Source: Methanomassiliicoccales archaeon (GTDB taxonomy: Archaea; Thermoplasmatota; Thermoplasmata; Methanomassiliicoccales; UBA472). From it: 10,605 bases of DNA. The stretch lies in NCBI GenBank assembly GCA_028679935.1, contig JAJRAL010000134.1, positions 1 to 10,605 of the forward strand. The letters are read 5' to 3'. This document shows, one piece after another, positions 1 to 6,400 of the stretch (position 1 is the first letter of the stretch; each line of letters begins with the position of its first letter). Made by a program: the position numbers and the translations under genes. Under the pieces are notes generated by a model. That model was given only the letters and a program-made list of their open reading frames with translations, made no database searches and was not told the origin of the DNA.

Positions 1-17
1 CGTGAGGTTGTTGGCCG

Positions 18-1133
18 GTGTCGCTCACCATCGAGGAGCAGATCAAGGCGGTTGAGGACGAGATCTTCAAGACGCAGAAGAACAAGCATACCGAGTATCA
101 CATCGGCAAGCTGAAGGCCAAGATCGCCCGCCTCAAGGATGAGCAGGACAAGCGCAGGACGAGCTCCGGTGGGCCGGGCCGTGTCTTTGGGGTCAAGAAG
201 TCCGGGAACGCCACTGTGGCGCTCGTTGGATTCCCGAGCGTCGGCAAGTCGACCATCCTCAACCGCCTCACCGACGCGGACAGCGAGGTCGGCGAGTGGG
301 ACTTCACCACGCTCGACGTCGTCCCCGGCGTCATGACCTACAAGTTCGCCAAGATCCAGATTCTCGACCTTCCCGGTCTGATCAAGGACGCCTCGAAGGG
401 CAAGGGCAGGGGGCGTGAGGTCCTCTCCGTGGTCCGGGCGGCGGACCTCATCATGTTCATCATCGATGCCTACGATACCAACATCCAGATCCTCATCCGG
501 GAGCTGGAGGCGGTGGGCATCAGGATCAACTCGCATCCCGCGGACGTGGTCATCACCAAGACGGAGAGCGGCGGGGTGCAGGTGCGCACCACAGTCAAGC
601 TCACCAAGATGGACGAGGAGCTGGCCCGAGCGATCGTCGCTGAGTACGGCTTCATCAACGCCGACGTCATCATCCGGGAGGACGTCAACGAGGACGAGCT
701 GATCGACGTCCTCGTGGGCAACCGCGTCTACGCGAAGGCGATGGTCGCGGTGAACAAGATCGATCTCGTCAAGGACAAGGGGTACATGCTCGGCCTCAAG
801 CGGAAGTTCAAGGGATACGACGTCGCGTTCGTTTCCGCCGGGACGGGCCAGGGGATAGACACGCTGAGGGAGGTCGTCTACAAGAACCTCGACCTGATCC
901 GCGTCTACCTGAAGCCACAGGGGCAGGAGGCGGACCTAGACGAGCCCCTGGTCGTAAGGAGGGGAGCGACGGTGGGGAACGTGGCCGAGACGCTGCACCG
1001 CTCCATGCGCAACGTCTTCCGCTACGCCGTCGTCTGGGGCAGGTCGGCCAAGTTCCCGGGACAGACGGTCGGTTTGGACCATGTCCTGCTGGACGGCGAC
1101 GTTCTGAGCATCATCAAGAAGCGCGGCGGCTGA
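18..1133 (+). CDS. DRG-family (developmentally regulated GTP-binding) GTPase with TGS domain
   Basis: This is a cytoplasmic Obg/DRG-type GTPase of 371 residues, the usual length for archaeal and eukaryotic DRG proteins, which are linked to ribosome function. Seen in the protein: a charged N-terminal helical region (about 1-48), the G1 P-loop GFPSVGKST (71-79), G3 DLPGL (117-121), G4 NKID (246-249), a G5-like SAG (273-275), and a C-terminal TGS domain (about 293-368) ending in the typical DGDVLSI pattern. The long insert between G3 and G4 is the DRG S5D2L-like region. The GTG start is preferred because GAGGT lies about 9 nt upstream (5-9) and the protein begins with the family's expected N-terminus. 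Nothing in the neighbourhood points to a special role. Family assignment is secure; the precise cellular function of archaeal DRG is not. Confidence 0.95.
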   Translation: MSLTIEEQIKAVEDEIFKTQKNKHTEYHIGKLKAKIARLKDEQDKRRTSSGGPGRVFGVKKSGNATVALVGFPSVGKSTILNRLTDADSEVGEWDFTTLDVVPGVMTYKFAKIQILDLPGLIKDASKGKGRGREVLSVVRAADLIMFIIDAYDTNIQILIRELEAVGIRINSHPADVVITKTESGGVQVRTTVKLTKMDEELARAIVAEYGFINADVIIREDVNEDELIDVLVGNRVYAKAMVAVNKIDLVKDKGYMLGLKRKFKGYDVAFVSAGTGQGIDTLREVVYKNLDLIRVYLKPQGQEADLDEPLVVRRGATVGNVAETLHRSMRNVFRYAVVWGRSAKFPGQTVGLDHVLLDGDVLSIIKKRGG

Positions 1134-1183
1134 GGAAGAGGATATCAACAGGCACCGGCCTTCCTCTTGCCGAGAGTGCAAAC

Positions 1184-2377
1184 ATGTGCGACAAGAAGAG
1201 GGCCGTCGCGACGAGGGCGGTGCACGCCGGCGACATGCTTGACAACGAGCACGGGGCCGTCAACACCCCGATCTACCAGACCTCAACCTTCTTCTTCCCG
1301 ACGGAGGACCAGAGCACCTGGGAGGGGAAGGTGCCGGAGGGCACGTACATATACAGCCGCTACGGCAACCCGACGATCGCCGCCGCGGAGAAGAAGCTCG
1401 CCTCGCTAGAGTGCGGCGAGAAGGCGATAGTCTTCTCGTCCGGCATGGCAGCCATCACTTCCACGATCCTCTCGCTCGTCGGCAAGGGCGACCAGGTCGT
1501 CACGATCGAGGATCTGTACGGAGGGACGTTCGCCTTCATGAGCCACGAGCTGCCACGCCTCGGAGTCGACGTGATGATGGTCGGCTCATCAGACCTCGAA
1601 GCCATGGAGAGGGCCATCACGCCGAGGACGAAGCTGCTCTACATCGAGACGCCGACGAACCCGCTGCTCAAGATAGTTGACATCGAGCGCGTGGCGAAGA
1701 TCGGCAAGGAGCACGGTGTGCTCACGATGATCGACAGCACGTTCGCCACGCCGATCAATCAGAACCCGATCACGCTCGGCATGGACCTGGTGGCGCACTC
1801 CTGCACCAAGTACCTTAATGGCCACTCCGACCTGATCGCCGGGGCCGTCGTCGGGAGCAAGAAGGTGCTCGAGGGCGTCGATGCGAAGAGGAAGCAGTAT
1901 GGCGGCGCGCTGGACCCGATTGGCGCGTATCTTCTGACGAGGGGCATGAAGACGCTCGACGTCAGGATGAGGAAACACAACGAGAACGCGATGGCGATCG
2001 CCAAGTTCCTGGAGTCGCGGAAGGATGTGACGCGCGTCTACTATCCCGGCCTCGATTCGCATCCTCAGCACTCGCTGGCCGCGAGGCAGATGCGTGGTTT
2101 CTCCGGCATGGTCTCATTCGAGGTCAGGGGAGGCAGGAAGGAAGCGGAGGAGTGGCTGCGCTCGATCAAGCTCATCAAGAGGGCGACAAGCTTGGGTGGG
2201 GTGGACTCGTTGGCAAGCATGCCCCTGAACTCCTCCCATGCCTCTCTCAGCCCGCAGGAGAGGGCGAAGGCGGGGATACGCGATTCACTCATCCGCCTGA
2301 GCGTGGGAATCGAGGACCCCGCCGACCTGATGGAGGACCTCGACCAGGCGCTGGTCAGGGCGACCTCCTCTGGCTAG
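1184..2377 (+). CDS. PLP-dependent trans-sulfuration enzyme (cystathionine gamma-synthase / gamma-lyase family)
   Basis: A 397-residue Cys/Met-metabolism PLP enzyme, full length for the family. It would act in the cytoplasm on cystathionine or homoserine-ester chemistry for methionine/cysteine interconversion. Seen: YSRYGNPT (57-64, phosphate contacts from the partner subunit), SSGMAA (85-90), Tyr112 in LYGG (stacks on PLP), Asp184 in MIDSTF (pyridine nitrogen), Lys209 in SCTKYLNGHSD (Schiff base), LGGVDSL (337-343) and RLSVGIED (371-378). Methionine gamma-lyases carry a Cys just after the LYG motif and a GDAESL segment. Here the positions are Gly114 and GGVDSL, which favours cystathionine synthase/lyase over methionine gamma-lyase; the two cystathionine activities cannot be separated by eye. 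The ATG is preceded by a weak GAGAG (1172-1176). The gene lies 50 bp after the GTPase, with a poor TATA-like GATATCAA near 1141. Family sure, exact substrate not. Confidence 0.92.
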   Translation: MCDKKRAVATRAVHAGDMLDNEHGAVNTPIYQTSTFFFPTEDQSTWEGKVPEGTYIYSRYGNPTIAAAEKKLASLECGEKAIVFSSGMAAITSTILSLVGKGDQVVTIEDLYGGTFAFMSHELPRLGVDVMMVGSSDLEAMERAITPRTKLLYIETPTNPLLKIVDIERVAKIGKEHGVLTMIDSTFATPINQNPITLGMDLVAHSCTKYLNGHSDLIAGAVVGSKKVLEGVDAKRKQYGGALDPIGAYLLTRGMKTLDVRMRKHNENAMAIAKFLESRKDVTRVYYPGLDSHPQHSLAARQMRGFSGMVSFEVRGGRKEAEEWLRSIKLIKRATSLGGVDSLASMPLNSSHASLSPQERAKAGIRDSLIRLSVGIEDPADLMEDLDQALVRATSSG

Positions 2378-2383
2378 AGGCAG

Positions 2384-2393
2384 AAATAAATAA
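2384..2393 (+). promoter_or_regulatory. Archaeal TATA-like box for hisS
   Basis: The run AAATAAATAA is strikingly AT-rich against GC-rich surroundings and is centred about 28 bp before the ATG at 2416. No Shine-Dalgarno-like sequence lies between it and the ATG. This is the spacing expected if transcription starts at or next to the start codon (leaderless mRNA). It also supports choosing 2416 over an upstream start, and it indicates that hisS has its own promoter although it lies just 38 bp after the preceding gene. Confidence 0.6.
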
Positions 2394-2415
2394 CGAGCAG
2401 GCGATTGCGCTCCAG

Positions 2416-3702
2416 ATGATTCAGAGACCGCGTGGCACGAGGGATTTCGGCCCGAAGGAGATGGAGGCCCGCCGGGACCTCGAATCCTCCTTCCAGGACG
2501 TGGCGGAGAGGTTCGGCTTCAGGGAGATATCCACGCCGATCTTCGAGCACACCGAGCTCTTCACCCTGAAATCGGGGCCGAACATCGTCGAGGAGATGTA
2601 CGCCTTCGAGGACAAGGGAGGCAGGCAGATCGCCCTCCGCCCTGAGCTCACCGCGCCGGCCATGCGCTTCTTCGTCAACGACCTCACCAACATGCCGAGG
2701 CCGTTGAAGATCTACTACTTCGGCCAGTGCTTCCGCTACGAAAGGCCCCAGAGCGGCCGCTTCAGGGAGTTCTTCCAGTTCGGGGCGGAGCTGATCGGCG
2801 CTCCGAATCCAGAATCGGACGCGGAGATCATCGGACTCGCGGCGGCGATGATCGCGAGGAGCGGGCTCGGCGAGTACCGCATCCGGGTCGGGCACATCGG
2901 CGTGCTGCGCTCGATGCTGGGGGACGCCGGTGCGCCGTCAGAGAAGGTCGCCGGGATACTCCAGAAGCTCGACAAGAAGGTCTACGACGAGGCGAGGCCG
3001 CTGATGAAGGGAGCGGGCATAGCCGAGGACCGTATCGAGGCGATAATCAAGGTCACTGAGACGACCGGGCCGGTCGCGGTCTTGGATGACTTCCCGGGAG
3101 AGGCAAGCGACTACCTGCGTTCCGTGTTCAGCATCCTTGAGGCCTATGGAGTCACCAACGTCGAGGTCGATCTCGGCGTGGTGAGGGGTCTTGACTATTA
3201 CACCGGCATCGTCTTCGAGATTGACGCCCCCAAGCTCGGCGCCGAGAAGCAGGTCTGCGGCGGCGGTTCGTATTCGCTGGCCGAGCTATTCGGCGGTGAG
3301 AAGGTCTTCTCCACCGGTTTCGCCATCGGGTTCGACCGGGTGATGATCGCGCTGGAGCGGGAGGGGCGGCAGCCCCAGGAACGAGGAGTCTTCGCGTACG
3401 TCGTACCGGTCTCAGAGAGCATGAGGAGGCAGGCCCACACCATCACGGCGGAGCTGAGGAACAGCGGCATCGCCGCCGACGTCGACCTGATGCGGCGCAA
3501 CCTCGGCAAGAACTTCAAGTACGCCGACTCGATCGGCGCGAAATTCGCCATCATCGTCGGGGAGAAGGAGATGGCGGACGGGTCGGTGGCGCTGAGGGAC
3601 CTGAAGAGCGGAGAGCAGACGTTGGTCAAGCGCGCTGAGCTCGTCGATGCGCTGCAGAGAAAGGAGTCTGGTGTCCGCGGCCGATGTGGTGGGGAAAACT
3701 AG
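2416..3702 (+). CDS. hisS: Histidyl-tRNA synthetase
   Basis: Class II aminoacyl-tRNA synthetase that charges tRNA-His in the cytoplasm. With the ATG at 2416 it has 428 residues, normal for HisRS, and begins MIQRPRGTRDF, matching the family N-terminus. The frame stays open upstream to 2152, but that part overlaps the preceding gene and shows no HisRS character. Seen: motif 1 region around 36-48 (EISTPIFEHTELF), motif 2 around 102-122 (FGQCFRYERP followed by GRFREFFQF), the histidine-specific HisA block RGLDYYTG (257-264), the CGGGSYSLAELFGG block (281-294), motif 3 GFAIGFDRV (301-309) and a C-terminal anticodon-binding domain (about 325-412). The last roughly 12 residues (ESGVRGRCGGEN) look like a non-conserved tail; their codons form one arm of an inverted repeat (3669-3677). 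A TATA-like box at 2384-2393 suggests independent, leaderless transcription. Identification is secure. Confidence 0.97.
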   Translation: MIQRPRGTRDFGPKEMEARRDLESSFQDVAERFGFREISTPIFEHTELFTLKSGPNIVEEMYAFEDKGGRQIALRPELTAPAMRFFVNDLTNMPRPLKIYYFGQCFRYERPQSGRFREFFQFGAELIGAPNPESDAEIIGLAAAMIARSGLGEYRIRVGHIGVLRSMLGDAGAPSEKVAGILQKLDKKVYDEARPLMKGAGIAEDRIEAIIKVTETTGPVAVLDDFPGEASDYLRSVFSILEAYGVTNVEVDLGVVRGLDYYTGIVFEIDAPKLGAEKQVCGGGSYSLAELFGGEKVFSTGFAIGFDRVMIALEREGRQPQERGVFAYVVPVSESMRRQAHTITAELRNSGIAADVDLMRRNLGKNFKYADSIGAKFAIIVGEKEMADGSVALRDLKSGEQTLVKRAELVDALQRKESGVRGRCGGEN

Positions 3703-3751
3703 GGATCAACTGGCTCAGGAGGAGAGTTGAGCCACCGACCTCGGACACCAA
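3669..3751 (-). ncRNA. Candidate structured small RNA or convergent terminator element between hisS and RNase HI
   Basis: Seen in the sequence: a perfect 9-bp inverted repeat (TGGTGTCCG at 3669-3677, CGGACACCA at 3742-3750) encloses a second perfect 7-bp inverted repeat (TGGCTCA at 3711-3717, TGAGCCA at 3728-3734) with a 10-nt loop. A TATA-like CTATATAG (3773-3780) lies so that minus-strand transcription would start near 3751, exactly at the outer stem. Past the far arm, the minus strand runs into a pyrimidine-rich stretch (CTCCTTTCTCT, about 3656-3666). On the minus strand the inner loop reads ACTCTCCTCC, which is anti-Shine-Dalgarno-like. Inference: either a roughly 82-nt structured RNA antisense to the hisS 3' end, or a terminator structure serving two convergent genes. 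It does not fold as a tRNA and has no box C/D or H/ACA signature that I can recognise. Expression is unknown. Confidence 0.3.
3711..3734. repeat. Perfect 7-bp stem-loop downstream of hisS (possible bidirectional terminator)
   Basis: TGGCTCA and TGAGCCA form a perfect 7-bp stem with a 10-nt loop, starting 9 nt after the hisS stop codon. No T-run follows directly on either strand, so it is not a classical intrinsic terminator. Its place between two convergent genes would suit an end-of-transcript structure. It is nested inside the 9-bp inverted repeat at 3669-3677/3742-3750. Confidence 0.45.
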
Positions 3752-3772
3752 CGAACCAATCTCCCGCTCCCA

Positions 3773-3780
3773 CTATATAG
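3773..3780. promoter_or_regulatory. Palindromic TATA-like box CTATATAG in convergent intergenic region
   Basis: This octamer stands out in a GC-rich context. Being palindromic it could work in either direction. To the right, a start near 3803 would run antisense into the RNase HI 3' end, with no credible reading frame there. To the left, a start near 3751 would coincide with the outer arm of the nested inverted repeat. It cannot serve either flanking gene, since both end here. Confidence 0.35.
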
Positions 3781-3827
3781 ACCTTGACCGAGGATTCTTC
3801 GCGTAGTCGGTGCCGAATGCGATGAAT

Positions 3828-4259
3828 TCACGTCTTCCGCAGGCTGCGTGCGAAGGCCATCGTATCCAGCTCTTCATTGACCAATGAGTCGGCTAGGGAG
3901 GTCATCGGATTGTCCCTCGGCCGGAAAACCACCTTTGCCGACTTGAAGCGGGCAAGCAGCGTCCTCGCTTCTTCATACAATGGCCGGAGTCTCTCCGACT
4001 TGACGGAGTAGCGGCCCTCGATCTGACGGACGACCAGCTCGCTGTCCATGACGACCTCGACCTCGTCGGCGCCCATCTCGAGCGCCGTCTTCAGGCCAGC
4101 GGCCAGTCCGTTGTACTCGGCCTCGTTGTTCGTCCCCTCGCCGATGAACTTCGCCGACTTCCTGAGGACCTTGCCTTCCTCCGACACGATGACGAACGCG
4201 AAGGCCGATGGCCCGGGATTCCCGCGCGAGCCGCCGTCCGTGAACACCAGGAGCTTCAT
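3828..4259 (-). CDS. rnhA: Ribonuclease HI
   Basis: A compact 143-residue RNase H fold enzyme that would cleave the RNA strand of RNA/DNA hybrids in R-loops and replication primers. Seen: TDGGSRGNPG (7-16) with catalytic Asp8, TNNEAEY (43-49) with Glu48, MDSELV (71-76) with Asp72, and LADSLVNEELD (122-132) with Asp124, so all four metal-binding acidic residues are present. The flexible-loop histidine of E. coli RNase HI is absent. The local sequence is FRPRDNPMTSLAD, which offers Arg113/Arg115, and an arginine (Arg118) is known at the corresponding loop of Sulfolobus tokodaii RNase HI. The segment between the Asn and the last Asp is a few residues longer than the usual N-x-x-A-D. No Shine-Dalgarno precedes the ATG, but a TATA-like box 28 bp upstream suggests a leaderless mRNA. 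It converges with hisS and lies 51 bp after panD. Confidence 0.92.
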   Translation of the reverse strand: MKLLVFTDGGSRGNPGPSAFAFVIVSEEGKVLRKSAKFIGEGTNNEAEYNGLAAGLKTALEMGADEVEVVMDSELVVRQIEGRYSVKSERLRPLYEEARTLLARFKSAKVVFRPRDNPMTSLADSLVNEELDTMAFARSLRKT

Positions 4260-4283
4260 CCAGTTGGCGAATGGTCGTGGACG

Positions 4284-4291
4284 TAATAAAA
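4284..4291 (-). promoter_or_regulatory. Archaeal TATA-like box for RNase HI
   Basis: On the minus strand this reads TTTTATTA and is centred about 28 bp before the RNase HI ATG (4259-4257). There is no Shine-Dalgarno-like sequence in between. It lies in the 51-bp gap after panD, so RNase HI probably has its own leaderless transcript rather than depending on panD. Confidence 0.6.
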
Positions 4292-4310
4292 CAGACGCGC
4301 CTCGCGGACT

Positions 4311-4652
4311 CTAGGCCATCCGGACGAACCGGTTGTCCTCGTAGACCATGACGACCTTCGGGGTGATCGGGACGTCGGTGTACTCGAAGGCCATTATGAT
4401 GACCTTGTCCCCCTTCCTGACGAGTTTTGCCGCGCTGCCGTTGACGCAGACGATGCCGCTCTTGGCCTTGGCCGGGACCGCGTAAGTCTCGAACCTGGCT
4501 CCATTCTCGACATCCGCCACCAGGACCTTCTCCCCGGGCCAGATGTCCGCCCTATGGAGCAGATCCTCATCTATCGTGATGCTCCCCACGTATTCGGGAT
4601 TGGCGTCGGTGATCGTCGCACGGTGAATCTTGGAGCGAAGCAAGCAGCGCAT
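4311..4652 (-). CDS. panD: Pyruvoyl-dependent aspartate 1-decarboxylase (PanD)
   Basis: Decarboxylates L-aspartate to beta-alanine for pantothenate and coenzyme A synthesis. The bacterial enzyme is made as a pro-protein that cleaves itself at a Gly-Ser bond to form a pyruvoyl group. With the ATG at 4652 the protein has 113 residues and starts [11 protein letters not shown], which lines up with the family N-terminus. Seen: the self-cleavage site YVGSITID with Gly23-Ser24, Lys8, Arg53, Thr56 and Tyr57 (RFETY), and Asn71 (VNGSAA). These match E. coli Lys9, Gly24-Ser25, Arg54, Thr57, Tyr58 and Asn72 with a constant offset of one. GAGAGGG sits 6 nt upstream of this ATG. An alternative ATG at 4667 would add five residues and is about 28 bp from a weak TATA-like AAATAGGG. 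The frame is open up to 4907, but that stretch has no PanD homology. A pyruvoyl PanD is unexpected in an archaeon, which suggests transfer from bacteria. Confidence 0.9.
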   Translation of the reverse strand: MRCLLRSKIHRATITDANPEYVGSITIDEDLLHRADIWPGEKVLVADVENGARFETYAVPAKAKSGIVCVNGSAAKLVRKGDKVIIMAFEYTDVPITPKVVMVYEDNRFVRMA

Positions 4653-4690
4653 GACGGACCCTCTCATCAAGGCCGGGCTCAAGAATCTTT

Positions 4691-4698
4691 CCCTATTT
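4691..4698 (-). promoter_or_regulatory. Weak TATA-like box for panD
   Basis: The minus strand reads AAATAGGG, centred about 28 bp before an ATG at 4667 and about 43 bp before the preferred ATG at 4652. It is a poorer match than the other boxes in this window. If used, the transcript would begin near 4669, giving either a leaderless start at 4667 or a short leader carrying GAGAGGG ahead of 4652. Confidence 0.35.
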
Positions 4699-4760
4699 GC
4701 CGGGGCAACGAGACGACAGATGACGAATCCGAGTCGTCCTTCCTCAGGATGTTCCAAGAA

Positions 4761-4781
4761 TTGGATGGATGCACCATCCAA
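4761..4781. promoter_or_regulatory. Palindrome between divergent panD and the importer operon (possible operator)
   Basis: TTGGATGG (4761-4768) and CCATCCAA (4774-4781) form a perfect 8-bp inverted repeat around the 5-bp centre ATGCA. The unit GATGGATG recurs 19 bp downstream (4764-4771 and 4783-4790). The centre is about 75 bp from both the panD TATA-like box and the importer TATA-like box. Inference: a binding site for a dimeric regulator controlling one or both divergent genes, or a DNA or RNA hairpin. Apart from the two promoter boxes and a short CTTCGCTTCG repeat near 4806, nothing else stands out in the 272-bp region 4653-4924. Confidence 0.4.
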
Positions 4782-4841
4782 CGATGGATGGCTAATCCCG
4801 CTCCTTCGCTTCGCTTGGAAGTCTGGCCGAATTTCGAAGGG

Positions 4842-4849
4842 TACATAAA
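4842..4849 (+). promoter_or_regulatory. Archaeal TATA-like box for the importer operon
   Basis: TACATAAA is preceded by the purine-rich TCGAAGGG, which could act as a BRE. Transcription would start near 4872, leaving a leader of about 53 nt before the ATG at 4925. That leader carries GGGGGAT (4913-4919), a usable ribosome binding site. This gene therefore has a leader and Shine-Dalgarno, unlike the leaderless genes elsewhere in the window. Confidence 0.5.
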
Positions 4850-4924
4850 CACCGTTGATGATTTGCCGTTCCGCCGGGTCGAGGGCGACGAAGGCCCTAT
4901 GGCCCATTCGTTGGGGGATCCGAA

Positions 4925-6373
4925 ATGGTCAACAAGATTGTCACGGCGCTGGTCGTTCTCGTAATCGTGGCAGCAGGCGGACTTGGGGCGCTGATATTGC
5001 TCAATCCAACTCCAGAGGACAGGTCGATCAGCCTGTCGATCATCCATCCCACAGACGGCTCGACCATATCTGGCACGGTGCACGTCGCCGCCAACATCAC
5101 CTCCAAGTCGCAAGTGGAGTACGCCAGCCTGAGCCTCGACGGACAGCTTGTCGGCAATCTCACGGTCGCCCCGTATAACTGGACCCTCGAGACAGTCGAC
5201 GTCCAGGAAGGACAGCACATCCTCAATCTGTCTGCGGCAAACGGCGCGGGCACAAAGGGCAACACCCAGATCACGGTCACCATCAACAACGGCGGGACGA
5301 CGGTCGGCATCCTATCGCCGACGAACTCCTCGCACGTGAACGGGACCACGGCGGTCACCGCTCAGGTAGTCAGTCCAAGGAACATCCGCTACGTGAGCTT
5401 CTCACTGGATGGCGTCGAGATGGCCAATCTCACCTCCTCCCCTTACTCACTCCAGTGGAACACGAGTGCGGAGGCCAACGGCGATCACGCCCTTGCCGTC
5501 AGAGCCGTCGACATCCTGAACATGACCGGGACGGCTGCGGTGGGGGTCGTGGTCGACAACCCGTTCACCTACGTCGATGTGAACGGTGCCGTCGTCTCAT
5601 TCCCTAGGATACCCCAGCGTATCGTCACCCTGGGCAACTCGTTCACCGAGGTCGTCTTCGCCGTTGGGGCGGGAGGGCAGTTGGTCGGAAGGGATACCAA
5701 GAGCACCTATCCGGCGGACGCTCTCTCCGTGACCGACGTGGGCGGCACCTACGGAGGCACGATCAACAAGGAGAAGATCGTCTCGACGAACCCAGACGTG
5801 ATATTCGTGTGGGGATACGCCGTCTCGGCGCAGGCGATCATCGATCTCAGGGACAGTGGGTACAAGGTCGTCGGCCTCTACCCGAAGAGCATCGCCACCG
5901 TCCTGAAGGAGATAACCGACATCGGGAACATCACAGGGCACCCTGGTGAGGCGAAGGCAATAGTCGGCGACATGTCGCAGCGCATCGACGCGGCGAGGGC
6001 GAAGGTGCCGGACGTGCCGATATCGGAGAGGCCGAGGGTCTACTTCGAGCTACGCAATGGCTATACGATCAACAACAACACGATGAGCAGCGAGATTCTC
6101 ACCACCGCGGGTGGCGTGAACATCTACGGGAACGCCTCGCAATCCAACCCCCTGCCGAACAGCGAGTACACCGTGAGCCGGATGCCGCAGGTGATCGTGG
6201 TGGAGAACCAGAGCGCCGCCACCAACGCCGACATCGCGGGGCGCCCCGGCTGGAGCGTGATCCCGGCGGTGCAGGACGGCAAGATCTACCGCATCAACGG
6301 CGAGTGGATGACCGCTTCGCCAAGGCTCGTGAACGCCATCGAACAAATGGTCGAATGGTTTTATCCGAGCTAA
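4925..6373 (+). CDS. Membrane-anchored substrate-binding protein with two Ig-like domains and an Fe/B12-type binding domain
   Basis: Extracytoplasmic receptor of an ABC importer, 482 residues against roughly 260-380 for simple BtuF/FecB proteins. Domains seen: one hydrophobic N-terminal segment (about 4-26) with no lipobox Cys, acting as anchor or signal; two tandem Ig-like repeats (about 36-121 and 126-212), each with HPTDGS/SPTNSS, SLDG, APY/SPY and EGQH/NGDH landmarks; then a Peripla_BP_2 (Fe/cobalamin-binding) domain (about 221-480) with PQRIVTLG (230-237), NPDVIF (289-294), a long bridging helix near 321-355 and DGKIYRI (451-457). Thirteen N-x-S/T sequons are present, nine of them in the first 212 residues, consistent with a glycosylated surface protein. 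The neighbouring permease and ATPase confirm the importer role. Ligand (siderophore, heme or corrinoid) cannot be told. A promoter and a possible operator lie upstream. The start is supported by GGGGGAT. Confidence 0.88.
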   Translation: MVNKIVTALVVLVIVAAGGLGALILLNPTPEDRSISLSIIHPTDGSTISGTVHVAANITSKSQVEYASLSLDGQLVGNLTVAPYNWTLETVDVQEGQHILNLSAANGAGTKGNTQITVTINNGGTTVGILSPTNSSHVNGTTAVTAQVVSPRNIRYVSFSLDGVEMANLTSSPYSLQWNTSAEANGDHALAVRAVDILNMTGTAAVGVVVDNPFTYVDVNGAVVSFPRIPQRIVTLGNSFTEVVFAVGAGGQLVGRDTKSTYPADALSVTDVGGTYGGTINKEKIVSTNPDVIFVWGYAVSAQAIIDLRDSGYKVVGLYPKSIATVLKEITDIGNITGHPGEAKAIVGDMSQRIDAARAKVPDVPISERPRVYFELRNGYTINNNTMSSEILTTAGGVNIYGNASQSNPLPNSEYTVSRMPQVIVVENQSAATNADIAGRPGWSVIPAVQDGKIYRINGEWMTASPRLVNAIEQMVEWFYPS

Positions 6374-6400
6374 CGCGGTGAGGTGATAGGGGCCGTCCGA

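Noticed and set aside
1132..1166. Inverted repeat GAGGAAG/CTTCCTC after the GTPase stop as a terminator
   Set aside because: The 7-bp arms enclose a 21-nt loop, no T-run follows, and such purine/pyrimidine-rich arms arise easily by chance.
2152..2415. Upstream extension of the histidyl-tRNA synthetase frame by 88 residues
   Set aside because: It overlaps the 3' part of the cystathionine-enzyme gene in another frame and has no HisRS character. The family N-terminus and a TATA-like box 28 bp away both point to the ATG at 2416.
3669..3750. tRNA-like gene on the minus strand (about 80 nt closed by a 9-bp stem)
   Set aside because: The length and closing stem suggested a tRNA, but no T-arm with a TTC-type loop, no D-arm and no proper 7-nt anticodon loop can be drawn.
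4653..4907. Upstream extension of the panD frame by 85 residues
   Set aside because: The extra sequence has no PanD similarity, covers the palindrome and promoter region, and would roughly double a small enzyme. The family N-terminus begins at the ATG at 4652.
4850..4924. Riboswitch (for example cobalamin type) in the leader of the importer operon
   Set aside because: The predicted leader is only about 53 nt, too short for a cobalamin aptamer, and no recognisable aptamer core is present; only minor GGCC-type pairings are seen.
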